Below are positions 17,415 to 24,529 of a stretch of DNA of 64,000 nucleotides, one piece after another. The notes beneath the pieces are model-generated. The model was not told the DNA's origin. It worked only from the letters and a program-made list of their open reading frames with translations, and did no database searches. Origin of the DNA: an uncultured Pelagibacteraceae bacterium (GTDB lineage Bacteria; Pseudomonadota; Alphaproteobacteria; Pelagibacterales; Pelagibacteraceae); contig CACGMR010000001.1 in the NCBI GenBank assembly GCA_902574215.1, forward strand, positions 85,154 through 149,153, in the 5' to 3' direction. Position 1 is the stretch's first letter. Each line of letters starts with the position of its first letter. A program made the translations under genes and the position numbers.

Positions 17415-17522
17415 TTTACTTATTCCTCTTGTTCAATTATAAATATTAGCATAAACACCCATGAAATTCATTAATGCCCTCGTGGTGAAATTGGTAGACA
17501 CAAAGGACTTAAAAGCCGAGGG
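17415..17522 (+). repeat. tRNA-Leu attachment duplicate 1 (promoter + tRNA 5' half + acceptor-like tail)
   Basis: The promoter-like segment (17415-17475) and the first 39 bases of tRNA-Leu (17476-17514, up to the anticodon loop CTTAAAA) are nearly identical to the intact gene's 30354-30453. After the loop the sequence jumps to GCCGAGGG (17515-17522). This lets CCCTCG of the 5' half pair with CGAGGG, a 6-bp acceptor-like stem. This is the left end of element A. I read it as the original chromosomal 5' half cut off by insertion in the anticodon loop. Confidence 0.85.
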
Positions 17523-17537
17523 ATAGAAGTTAAAGTC

Positions 17538-17567
17538 AGTCCATAGTAGTCCAAGATAGTCTAAAAC
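17538..17567. repeat. Three 10-bp-phased AGTCC/AGTCT repeats (element A left arm)
   Basis: AGTCC at 17538 and 17548 and AGTCT at 17558 are spaced exactly 10 bp apart, about one helical turn. The same triplet recurs at the left end of element B (29082, 29092, 29102). The homology between the two left arms continues for roughly 100 bp. This looks like a recombinase or directionality-factor binding array. Confidence 0.6.
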
Positions 17568-17640
17568 ATCCTATAAAATCTCATAAGTTTAATTTGGCTT
17601 TCAATTAAGATTAGAAAATAAGACTTAATTAATTTGTGAA

Positions 17641-17665
17641 AACCAGCACAAGACCAGCACATAGA
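17641..17665. repeat. Element A inner end repeat, left copy (two CCAGCAC heptamers, 11-bp phase)
   Basis: A 25-bp sequence with CCAGCAC at 17643 and again at 17654. It is identical to 28916-28940 at the other end of element A, in the same orientation. Element B has a different heptamer (CTAGTAC) in the equivalent places, so the repeat is element-specific and resembles integrase arm sites. Confidence 0.7.
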
Positions 17666-17690
17666 ATGATAAATATTGTATAGTAAAATA

Positions 17691-17762
17691 ATGAAAAAAC
17701 TTTTAGGGATCGTGATTCTTGGTTTATTCTTCAGTGGGAATTCTTTTAGGGAGGTAAGTTAA
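17691..17762 (+). CDS. MKKLLG-type leader peptide, 23 aa, coupled to the PrsW gene
   Basis: A 23-codon ORF encodes MKKLLGIVILGLFFSGNS plus five residues and stops at TAA 17760-17762. The last A of the stop is the first base of the next ATG. Its first bases match two secreted-protein genes in the other elements (29419 and 45282), so it looks like a signal-peptide start whose mature part was lost. The tail of this ORF contains AGGGAGG, a strong Shine-Dalgarno for the PrsW-like gene. It could be a remnant or a real translational leader. Confidence 0.45.
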   Translation: MKKLLGIVILGLFFSGNSFREVS

Positions 17763-18550
17763 TGCATTTTCTTTACATTTTAGCGGCAATTCTGCCAGCT
17801 ATTTTAATTTTAATTTACTCTTATAAGCAAGACTCTTTTCCTGAACCACCAAAAATAGTTTTTAAAACTTTCCTTTTTGGTTGCGCAACAATTCTTGGAA
17901 TAGATTTAATAATATCAGAACTAGATAGTTTTAGTGATAACAATTTAAGCGGAGAAACATATAATTTTTTTGATACTTTTATAAGAGCGGCTTTTGTAGA
18001 GGAGTTTTTTAAATTTTGTGTAATTGTTTTTTATTGCACAAGAAAAACAGCTTTTGATGAACCAATGGATGGTTTAGTTTATGGTATAGCGGCATCTTTA
18101 GGTTTTGCAGCTTACGAGAATATCGGTTATGTACTTTATTTTTATAAAGAACCATCATTTGAAATTGCTATATTTAGAGCTTTTACGGCTGTTCCAATGC
18201 ATGCTCTTTGTGGAATTATGATGGGATTTTTAATTTCAAAATGTATTTTTGAAAAAAAAAATAATTACATGAATTTAATTTTAGCCCTTCTGATACCTGT
18301 TAGTATGCATGGGTTATATAATTTTAGTTTCACGAGTGAATTAATTTCACACCAATTAGCATATATGCTGTTGTTTATATTTACCATTATAACAATCATC
18401 ATGTTTAAAAGTTTAAAAAAGAAACAAAAAAAAGGTATAATATTCAATAAAAAATACTTTACGATTTCACTTTATAATTTTGTACAAGTTTCTACAGGGA
18501 TTTTAATTTTTTACTTAGGATTGAATTATTTGGTCTCAATTACAATTTAA
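17762..18550 (+). CDS. PrsW-like intramembrane protease (CPBP/M82-related)
   Basis: A 262-residue polytopic membrane protein with the PrsW pattern. FVEEFFKF (Glu80-Glu81) is followed by DGLVYGIAASLGFAAYENIGY (Glu119-Asn120), then AVPMHALCGIMMG (His147) and SMHGLYNF (His183). These acidic and His residues sit in membrane helices, as expected for the active site. PrsW in Bacillus cleaves an anti-sigma factor; the substrate here is unknown. About seven to eight hydrophobic segments are visible. It is the first full gene of element A, preceded by a strong AGGGAGG site. It lies downstream of the duplicated tRNA-Leu promoter, which may drive it. It ends in a TTAA shared with the convergent gene. 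Confidence 0.8.
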   Translation: MHFLYILAAILPAILILIYSYKQDSFPEPPKIVFKTFLFGCATILGIDLIISELDSFSDNNLSGETYNFFDTFIRAAFVEEFFKFCVIVFYCTRKTAFDEPMDGLVYGIAASLGFAAYENIGYVLYFYKEPSFEIAIFRAFTAVPMHALCGIMMGFLISKCIFEKKNNYMNLILALLIPVSMHGLYNFSFTSELISHQLAYMLLFIFTIITIIMFKSLKKKQKKGIIFNKKYFTISLYNFVQVSTGILIFYLGLNYLVSITI

Positions 18551-19014
18551 TTTTTTTTATCAATAGAAATTTTTAATTTCATTATTTTGTTTTCTATAGA
18601 CTTAATAGAGTCAAAAATCTCTTTTTTTTCAATTGCACTTATCTCTTCACCTTTATCACTTTTTGGATCCTGAGCTTTTTTAATTACTTCAACAAGTTTT
18701 CCATGAAGAATAGTAAATTTTACTAAAACAGCGTCTAAATCATCATCATTATGTTGATCAATATTTGTAAAATTTGAAGACATTATGTACTCATGTGAGT
18801 TTAGTAGAGGAGGAGCTTTCTTCTTTTTAATACATGCTAAATCTAATTTAATGCTATCATTATGGTCTATTTGTTGAGGTTGATCTGGGTCGCTGCATTT
18901 TCTTAAAAAGGAAACACCTTTACCAATAGCTTCTTCGATTTCGTCTTCACTTAAAATTTTGATAACTTCAGCTACACCATTTTCTATAGATGAGATCTTT
19001 CTTATCTTTGCCAT
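18547..19014 (-). CDS. Hypothetical protein, 155 aa, helical
   Basis: I do not recognise the family. The protein is hydrophilic with no signal peptide or membrane segment. The first third has short helices (EVIKILSEDEIEEAIGKGVSFLRK). The middle holds a lysine run and NSHEYIMSSNFTNIDQHND. The last 60 residues are a likely coiled coil (VKFTILHGKLVEVIKKAQD through IENKIMKLKISIDKKN). It is encoded opposite to the PrsW-like gene and shares its TTAA stop. The ATG at 19014 is the first in-frame start. Confidence 0.6.
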   Translation of the reverse strand: MAKIRKISSIENGVAEVIKILSEDEIEEAIGKGVSFLRKCSDPDQPQQIDHNDSIKLDLACIKKKKAPPLLNSHEYIMSSNFTNIDQHNDDDLDAVLVKFTILHGKLVEVIKKAQDPKSDKGEEISAIEKKEIFDSIKSIENKIMKLKISIDKKN

Positions 19015-19128
19015 AAGATATTCTTATAATTAAATAAACATTTATAAAATCACTAATTTATATATTTGTCCAAAATTAATACTGAAATTACACAATAATA
19101 TTAAAAATTATAGTGTAATAGAATTGGT

Positions 19129-19236
19129 ATGAAATTAAACGCCAAAAAAGATAAAAAGATAATGAGAAGGGTATTTGTTATTACTTTGGCTATGATATTA
19201 GCTGCCACCATCATATCTACTGCTTACAGTCTGTAA
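19129..19236 (+). CDS. Small single-span membrane protein, 35 aa
   Basis: This short ORF encodes a lysine-rich N-terminus (MKLNAKKDKKIMRR) followed by one hydrophobic segment (VFVITLAMILAATIISTAYS) and a stop. The positive-inside pattern suggests an N-in single-span protein. It lies alone in the 279-base gap between two larger genes, with GGT just before the ATG as the only ribosome-site hint. The composition looks deliberately protein-like, but conservation is untested. Confidence 0.45.
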   Translation: MKLNAKKDKKIMRRVFVITLAMILAATIISTAYSL

Positions 19237-19299
19237 AATATTTTAAATTATAGGATTAAATGGGCTTTTTTTTTATTTCGTATACATTAGTGTTTGTAT

Positions 19300-20721
19300 G
19301 TGAAATTTTTTAAACATTTATTCCTTATAATTTGTATTTTGTGCTCACAACAATTAGTTGCAAGTGAATGTGAAAACTTTGAGAATAAAGTTTTATCTAT
19401 TCCTTATCCAGAAAATGGAATGGTTACAGCAGGTGAACAGGCCAGAAACGATCTCGGGATATTTTTTCATCAGGAATATGATTATGACAAAGATGTAATT
19501 AAAATTAAGAGAGATAAAAATAATTACCCTATTTTAAAATTTTCATTTTTCGAAAAGAATTTAGAGCCAAGTAGCTCAATTATTAAAATTGATGAACAAG
19601 ATATTTCTAAATTAACCAAAAATGAAATTGAAAATCTTCTAGATAAAAAAGAGGTTAAAATTTCTACATTACAAGAATCATATGTTGTTAAAGCAGATAA
19701 ATACGATCTATACCCTTTTGAATTAGAGTTCTTTAACATTACTGCAATCGACGAGATAAAAACAAAAGAAGGTGAGTTTACTCTAGATTATAACTTTCAA
19801 GTATCTCATGAAAGGCCTGATTGGATTGAGGCTGGTAGAGAAATTGGAAATTTTACATATTGTTCATTGGAGAAAATTCATGAAAGCAATAAAATTTTTT
19901 CCCCTATTGGAGATTATGAATATTTAGTGCAAATAGGTTATGATCAAGACAAATCTTTTGCTGCCTATGAGCAAAGTTATTATGCAGATTTAGACAAAAC
20001 ATATTCTCTTGCCACTCGATCAGGTGTTGCAAGAATAAAGTCAGATTTTAATTTAAAAAAATTTCCTTTTGATGAACAGGTGTTGATAATTGAGCTATTT
20101 CCACCTTATGGAATAGTTTATAATGAGGACAACTATTACCCCAAACCATTCATCACATCATTTGTACCAAGAAATAATGTTTATTTAGATTTAATAAAAT
20201 ACAAAAATGAAAACTTTTTAAAAGAATGGACTGTTAAAAAAACAGAAATTGACAACATTTTGTATAAAACTAAATCAGCTTCACTGTTTGATAGAAGTAA
20301 AATTAAAGAAGCTATAGAAGATAGAATTCAAATAAAAATTACTGTTGAGAGAAATATTAACTATTTTATTTTTAAAATAATAATTCCAGTATTTTTAATT
20401 TTATCAATTGCGTGGTCTGTAATGTGGATACCACCAAATCAAGTTGAGTCCAGACTTACAACATCGATTGTAGCATTACTTGCTTTAATTGCTTATAACT
20501 TTGTCTTCAATGAAGACATCCCAAAATTATCTTATCTAACAAGCTTGGATAGATACATTTTATTATCTTATTTATTCTGTGCTATTCCAACTTTTCTAAC
20601 TATCTATTTTAGTAGATTGACCAAAAAAGATTATAAAATTGCGATAGCTATCAATAAAAAATCAAGACTATTTGGAATTATTATTTATTTAGTTTCTATA
20701 ATTATTATTTTCACAATTTAA
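19300..20721 (+). CDS. Prokaryotic pentameric ligand-gated ion channel (Cys-loop superfamily) with N-terminal PDZ-like domain
   Basis: A signal peptide (KFFKHLFLIICILCSQQLVAS) is followed by an about 115-residue region. Part of this region, SSIIKIDEQDISKLTKNEI, resembles a PDZ domain. The extracellular beta domain spans about residues 165-350 and carries the FPFDEQVLIIEL loop at the place of the Cys-loop, without cysteines as in GLIC. Four membrane helices follow: M1 (about 357-378), M2 starting VESRLTTSIVALLALIAYN (pore), M3 (about 418-440) and M4 (last 19 residues). The ERNINYFIFK lead into M1 is typical. The ligand is unknown; the M2 residues do not settle ion selectivity. The start is GTG 19300 or an in-frame TTG at 19294. 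Confidence 0.88.
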   Translation: MKFFKHLFLIICILCSQQLVASECENFENKVLSIPYPENGMVTAGEQARNDLGIFFHQEYDYDKDVIKIKRDKNNYPILKFSFFEKNLEPSSSIIKIDEQDISKLTKNEIENLLDKKEVKISTLQESYVVKADKYDLYPFELEFFNITAIDEIKTKEGEFTLDYNFQVSHERPDWIEAGREIGNFTYCSLEKIHESNKIFSPIGDYEYLVQIGYDQDKSFAAYEQSYYADLDKTYSLATRSGVARIKSDFNLKKFPFDEQVLIIELFPPYGIVYNEDNYYPKPFITSFVPRNNVYLDLIKYKNENFLKEWTVKKTEIDNILYKTKSASLFDRSKIKEAIEDRIQIKITVERNINYFIFKIIIPVFLILSIAWSVMWIPPNQVESRLTTSIVALLALIAYNFVFNEDIPKLSYLTSLDRYILLSYLFCAIPTFLTIYFSRLTKKDYKIAIAINKKSRLFGIIIYLVSIIIIFTI

Positions 20722-21578
20722 CCAGTTAAACCATCACGTTTAGCTTTATAACACTTATCTTTGATATTTTCTTTAAATTGAATATTTTTATTAGCATTAA
20801 TAATTTTCTCAGGATTATTATATCTATCGTGAACAAAAAATTGATTATCATGAATAATAAAATAATCTGTTGGGTACGAATCTGATGTAAAGGGTTTTGT
20901 TGACATCACCTTAAGAGGATTTTCATCATATAAAACTAAAAGTTCCTGTTTTGTGAATTCCCTTGTGTAAGTTTTGATAAACTTATAATTTGTTAAATAA
21001 GCTCTATTAATATCATTTTCATTATTTAAAATAATTGTAAAGTAGAATATTTCGTTTGTATTTTTACAAACTAATAGCAATTTTTTATTAATTTTTGGTT
21101 TACTAAAATACTCTGAGGTTTGGTAAATTTTTCCTGTCCATGATTTTTGAATATATGGAGAAATTATAAAATCTTTTTCCTCAGCAGAAAAATTAAAATC
21201 AAATAAATCAAATAAGTTTTCCGAATATTTGCTAGCTTTTTTCCCTAATTTTGAGATAGTTACACCGTGGTTTAATCCAATTTCCACATTAGATTTATTT
21301 AAAGCCTGATCTAAATGATAATTGTGTGTGTCTTTTGTGACTTTATTGAAAATAATATCTTGATCTAGCTTTGTCTTAATTTTTTCTATACTTTTAGTTG
21401 GTGTATTCATTGCAGCTTCATCAGCAACATTTTTTCCACCCTTAAATAAATCGTCAAAAAAAGAAGGTATACCTTCAATAAATTCTTTAAACAATCTTAC
21501 TTTACCTGCGTGCGCATTACCAAAAACACATGTTGTAAGAAATAATATAATTAAAAAAAAATTAATTTTTTTTTTCAT
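20718..21578 (-). CDS. Secreted hypothetical protein, 286 aa
   Basis: The family is not recognised. A clear signal peptide (KKKINFFLIILFLTTCVFGNAHA) precedes a mature protein of about 260 residues. The protein has GIPSFFDDLFKGGKNVADEAA near its N-terminus and a mixed alpha/beta C-terminal region ending in a lysine-rich stretch with CYKAKRD. It probably acts in the periplasm. Its stop shares TTAA with the ion-channel gene, so the two are convergent. A good minus-strand promoter lies at 21606-21636. Confidence 0.6.
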   Translation of the reverse strand: MKKKINFFLIILFLTTCVFGNAHAGKVRLFKEFIEGIPSFFDDLFKGGKNVADEAAMNTPTKSIEKIKTKLDQDIIFNKVTKDTHNYHLDQALNKSNVEIGLNHGVTISKLGKKASKYSENLFDLFDFNFSAEEKDFIISPYIQKSWTGKIYQTSEYFSKPKINKKLLLVCKNTNEIFYFTIILNNENDINRAYLTNYKFIKTYTREFTKQELLVLYDENPLKVMSTKPFTSDSYPTDYFIIHDNQFFVHDRYNNPEKIINANKNIQFKENIKDKCYKAKRDGLTG

Positions 21579-21605
21579 CCAAAATTCTAATTAAAATTGG
21601 ACAAA

Positions 21606-21636
21606 TTATATCTATATTTTTAAGTGTTTGTCCAAA
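21606..21636 (-). promoter_or_regulatory. Promoter for the secreted protein at 20718-21578
   Basis: Read on the minus strand, TTGGAC (21636-21631) and a perfect TATAAT (21611-21606) are 18-19 bp apart, upstream of the ATG at 21578. TTGGACAAA at 21598-21606 and TTTGTCCAA at 21628-21636 form a 9-bp inverted repeat flanking the core. This could also serve as an operator or as a second, divergent -35. Confidence 0.5.
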
Positions 21637-21710
21637 AAAAACTATTCAATTACACAAGATTATCTAACTAAAAAATGTATTTTGAATTCATGAAAACAAA
21701 GGAGAAAACA

Positions 21711-21962
21711 ATGAAAAAACTAACTTTAATACCAATTGTATTTACTACATTTTTTTTAATACAATTTGCAATACCAACACAGTCTGTAGCACAAATAACT
21801 TGTTCAACAGATATTTTTGGAAATACACGTTGTGTAGATCGAGATTCAGGTAGTAGCTCTACTACAAGCACTGATATATTTGGAAACGATAATACAACTT
21901 TTAGTGATGGCAGTACAATGCAATGTAGAACTGATATTTTTGGAAACTATGTTTGTAATTAA
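21711..21962 (+). CDS. Small secreted protein with three TDIFGN repeats
   Basis: An 83-residue secreted protein. The start at 21711 is chosen because GGAG lies eight bases upstream and the resulting N-terminus is a clean signal peptide (MKKLTLIPIVFTTFFLIQFA). An ATG at 21675 would add 12 polar residues. The mature part holds three copies of TDIFGN: CSTDIFGNTRC, STDIFGND and CRTDIFGNYVC. Two are flanked by cysteines that could form disulfides. The repeat suggests a small beta-structured surface or periplasmic protein of unknown role. A strong terminator follows. Confidence 0.65.
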   Translation: MKKLTLIPIVFTTFFLIQFAIPTQSVAQITCSTDIFGNTRCVDRDSGSSSTTSTDIFGNDNTTFSDGSTMQCRTDIFGNYVCN

Positions 21963-21971
21963 TAAAAAAAA

Positions 21972-22000
21972 TAAATCTCCCTATTATTTAGGGAGATTTA
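21972..22000 (+). terminator. Terminator-like hairpin after the TDIFGN gene
   Basis: A perfect 12-bp stem (21972-21983 with 21989-22000) closes a 5-base loop. It begins 10 bases after the stop codon. It is flanked by A-rich DNA rather than a long T run, and the stem core CTCCC/GGGAG is unusually G+C-rich for this chromosome. Confidence 0.65.
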
Positions 22001-22007
22001 AATAATC

Positions 22008-22193
22008 ATGAAAAGAAGAAAAAAAACTGAATTTTACTTATTAAGAAAAAGAAGTCTTTCTGAAGGTGACTTATTTATTACCGATTATATTCGAACAAAA
22101 CAAAGATTAGAAATTTTAGAAGAGCGGTTAACCCAATTGAATAACCTTATTAATGATAAGGAAATATTAGTAGATGATGACAAAAAAAATTAA
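22008..22193 (+). CDS. Small basic coiled-coil protein, 61 aa
   Basis: The family is unknown. The protein starts MKRRKKTEFYLLRKRS and continues with a helix rich in leucine and glutamate (IRTKQRLEILEERLTQLNNLI), likely a coiled coil. There is no signal peptide. It lies 58 bases upstream of the GrpE-like gene on the same strand and might be part of the chaperone cassette. A TATAAT at 22219 suggests the cassette also has its own promoter. Confidence 0.5.
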   Translation: MKRRKKTEFYLLRKRSLSEGDLFITDYIRTKQRLEILEERLTQLNNLINDKEILVDDDKKN

Positions 22194-22218
22194 AACTTTA
22201 ATGATAGACAACACTTCC

Positions 22219-22224
22219 TATAAT
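22219..22224 (+). promoter_or_regulatory. Candidate -10 box for the chaperone cassette
   Basis: A perfect TATAAT at 22219-22224 lies 26 bases before the GrpE-like ATG. No convincing -35 is seen at 16-18 bp upstream. No heat-shock sigma-32 type promoter was recognised by eye. Confidence 0.35.
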
Positions 22225-22250
22225 ATGATTAACTATCTACTGGTAAAAAA

Positions 22251-22967
22251 ATGAGTCTATTACAATATTTATTCTTAGGGTTAATTATAATAGCTTTAAT
22301 TTTAGTAATTATATTATTCCTAAAACTTTACCAAAAAATTAAAAGCTCTGACAAAGATAGTATAAATTTAATTCAATTTCCTAAAGAAACCGAAAATAAG
22401 CTAGATCACTTTATAAATTTTGCAAAAAATGATCACCATAATTTAGTTAATGAATTTAAAAAAACTCAAAAATATTCAGATACATTAATTAAAGAACTTG
22501 ATAATAAAATTTCTCCATTTGAAAAAGTAGCTAGAGAAAAAAATGACGAACTCAAAGAGTATAAGAAAGGATATGAGTACTCAAGATATAAGGCACTTTT
22601 GGATGGTATCATTGAAACAATAATATTTATTGAAAATGCAGAAAGCAAAATAAATCCAAATGACGAAATTGCTAAATCTTATTTTCAAAGTACGAAAGAT
22701 AAATTACTAATTATATTAAATAATTCTGGCATCGAACCTTTTGTTCCAGAACTCAATATTCAAAGTTTAGATCACCAAGGTTGTGAGGTAGATATAAATA
22801 CTGAGCCAACAGACAAAAAAGAAAAAAATAATTTAATACACTCTGTGGTTGCCAAAGGTTACAAGCTAAATCTTAAAGACGGTACAGTTAATTACATAAA
22901 AAAAGCATTAGTTAAAGTTTATGAATTTGATAATCAAAATGTTGATAATGAAAAAAAAAATATATAA
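22251..22967 (+). CDS. Membrane-anchored GrpE-like nucleotide-exchange factor
   Basis: A 238-residue protein with one N-terminal membrane helix (YLFLGLIIIALILVIILFL). A long helical region follows at about residues 45-110 and then a GrpE-like C-terminal part. In that part, LLDGIIETIIFIENAESKI matches the four-helix dimer segment. LIHSVVAKGYKLNLKDGTVNYIKKALVKVYEF matches the beta domain of GrpE. GrpE exchanges ADP for ATP on Hsp70 proteins, and an Hsp70 gene follows 17 bases downstream. The membrane anchor is unusual, since classical GrpE is soluble, and implies a chaperone system working at the inner membrane. Confidence 0.7.
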   Translation: MSLLQYLFLGLIIIALILVIILFLKLYQKIKSSDKDSINLIQFPKETENKLDHFINFAKNDHHNLVNEFKKTQKYSDTLIKELDNKISPFEKVAREKNDELKEYKKGYEYSRYKALLDGIIETIIFIENAESKINPNDEIAKSYFQSTKDKLLIILNNSGIEPFVPELNIQSLDHQGCEVDINTEPTDKKEKNNLIHSVVAKGYKLNLKDGTVNYIKKALVKVYEFDNQNVDNEKKNI

Positions 22968-22984
22968 GTTTTTAATTAATATTT

Positions 22985-24526
22985 ATGAGTAAAATTATTG
23001 GAATAGATTTAGGTACAACCTTTTCAGCTATAGCTGAGCTAGATGATTTAGGTAATCCAGAGATGTTATCTGACCCTGAAAATAATAATAGAATTACTCG
23101 ATCGGCAGTTTACATAGGGAGAGATAAAGCAATAGTTGGAGACAAAGCTGTTGATGCTGCGGTTACCAATAGAAATAGCACAGTGTTTGAAGTCAAAAGC
23201 CAAATGGAAAACAACGTAGTTTGGTCAAAAAAAGATGGAGAGTGGATAGAACAAGATGCAAAAAAAACAAGCAAGGGCTATACTCCTTCTCAAATATCCT
23301 CAATTATTTTATCTAAACTTAAGGATTACACCTCTGGTGTAAAAAAAGCTGTTGTTACTGTTCCTGCAATGTTTGCTGATGCAGCACGAGATGCAACTTT
23401 AGATGCAGCTAAACTGGCAAAATTAGATGTAGAACTAATTAATGAACCAACCGCTGCTGTACTACATTATGCAAATTTACCTGGCTCATCTATAAATGGA
23501 AGAGTTCTTATATTTGATTTGGGAGGTGGTACATTTGATATAACGATAGCAAATGTTAAAGGAAAGAAGGTCGATGTTATTACATCTGTTGGTGATAAGC
23601 ATCTTGGTGGCAGACGTTTTGATGAAGAAATAATTAATTTAATAGATAAGAAATATAAGAAAGCAAAAGGAAAAGGACTAGTTAAACCTTTAGAAGATGA
23701 GAGTCTTTTTACTATTGCAGAGAGAATAAAGAAAATATTATCCACCAAAGATAAAGCATCGGAAATTATAGAAGGCCCTAAAGGCCCTCAAAAAATTGAT
23801 ATATCTAGAAGTGAATTTGAGAATTCAATAGATACTTATATTGAAAAAATAAAAATGCTCATGGAAGAGGCACTAGAGAGTAAAGACTTAAAGGCCAACA
23901 ACATTTCTCAGACTTTATTAGTTGGTGGCAGTACAAGAATGCCTATTATAAATAAAGTTATTACAAAAATTATGAAAAAAGCTCCTGTTAAAGGAGTTAA
24001 TGTAGATGAGGCTGTAGCATGTGGAGCTGCTATATATGCTGGGCTTCAAAATAAAGGAAATCTAAATTCAGCACAAAAAAAATCGCTATCAAATGTAGAA
24101 TTAAATGATGTTTGTAATTATTACTTGGGCACATTAGCCATTATATATGACAAGGAAAGAGATATGGGGATTCAAATTAATGATATTGTGATTCCAAGAG
24201 ATACAAAACTTCCTTGCTCAATCACAAAAACTTATACAGTAGTATCAGATGGTCAGAAGGGAATTGATTGTTCTGTAACTCAAAGCGAGGGTGAAGAAAA
24301 AGATAAAGAATTCGTTAATATATTGTCAAATGAAATTCTTGATCTTTCCAAAAATGCGAAAGCAGGCGACCCAATTGAGGTTACATATTCTTATGATAAT
24401 AGTGGAAAGATCCATTGTATTTTCGAAGATAAAAAATCCAAAAAAAAACATGAGATTAGTTTAAAGCCAGCAGGCGCTAAGGATTTAAAAGAATTAAAAG
24501 AAAATTTAGATTTTGATATAGAATAA
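22985..24526 (+). CDS. Hsp70-family chaperone lacking the C-terminal lid
   Basis: The complete Hsp70 nucleotide-binding domain is visible: GIDLGTTFSAIAEL at the start, NEPTAAVLHYA, IFDLGGGTFDITIANV and LLVGGSTRMPIINKVI near residue 310. A beta-type substrate domain follows (about residues 380-500). The protein ends at 513 residues, about 120 short of DnaK, so the helical lid and disordered tail are missing. It is not the housekeeping DnaK. With the GrpE-like gene before it and a TerB/J-like gene right after it, it forms a self-contained Hsp70 team carried on element A. Confidence 0.9.
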   Translation: MSKIIGIDLGTTFSAIAELDDLGNPEMLSDPENNNRITRSAVYIGRDKAIVGDKAVDAAVTNRNSTVFEVKSQMENNVVWSKKDGEWIEQDAKKTSKGYTPSQISSIILSKLKDYTSGVKKAVVTVPAMFADAARDATLDAAKLAKLDVELINEPTAAVLHYANLPGSSINGRVLIFDLGGGTFDITIANVKGKKVDVITSVGDKHLGGRRFDEEIINLIDKKYKKAKGKGLVKPLEDESLFTIAERIKKILSTKDKASEIIEGPKGPQKIDISRSEFENSIDTYIEKIKMLMEEALESKDLKANNISQTLLVGGSTRMPIINKVITKIMKKAPVKGVNVDEAVACGAAIYAGLQNKGNLNSAQKKSLSNVELNDVCNYYLGTLAIIYDKERDMGIQINDIVIPRDTKLPCSITKTYTVVSDGQKGIDCSVTQSEGEEKDKEFVNILSNEILDLSKNAKAGDPIEVTYSYDNSGKIHCIFEDKKSKKKHEISLKPAGAKDLKELKENLDFDIE

Positions 24527-24529
24527 TTT

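Noticed and set aside
17538-17567. CRISPR-like array from the phased AGTCC repeats
   Set aside because: Units are only about 5 bp at 10-bp spacing, no unique spacers of usual length, and no cas genes in the window.
17476-17640. Two-piece (permuted) tmRNA as found in alphaproteobacteria
   Set aside because: The tRNA-like part is simply the tRNA-Leu 5' half with its D arm and anticodon loop. There is no GGU-alanine identity acceptor and no tag reading frame.
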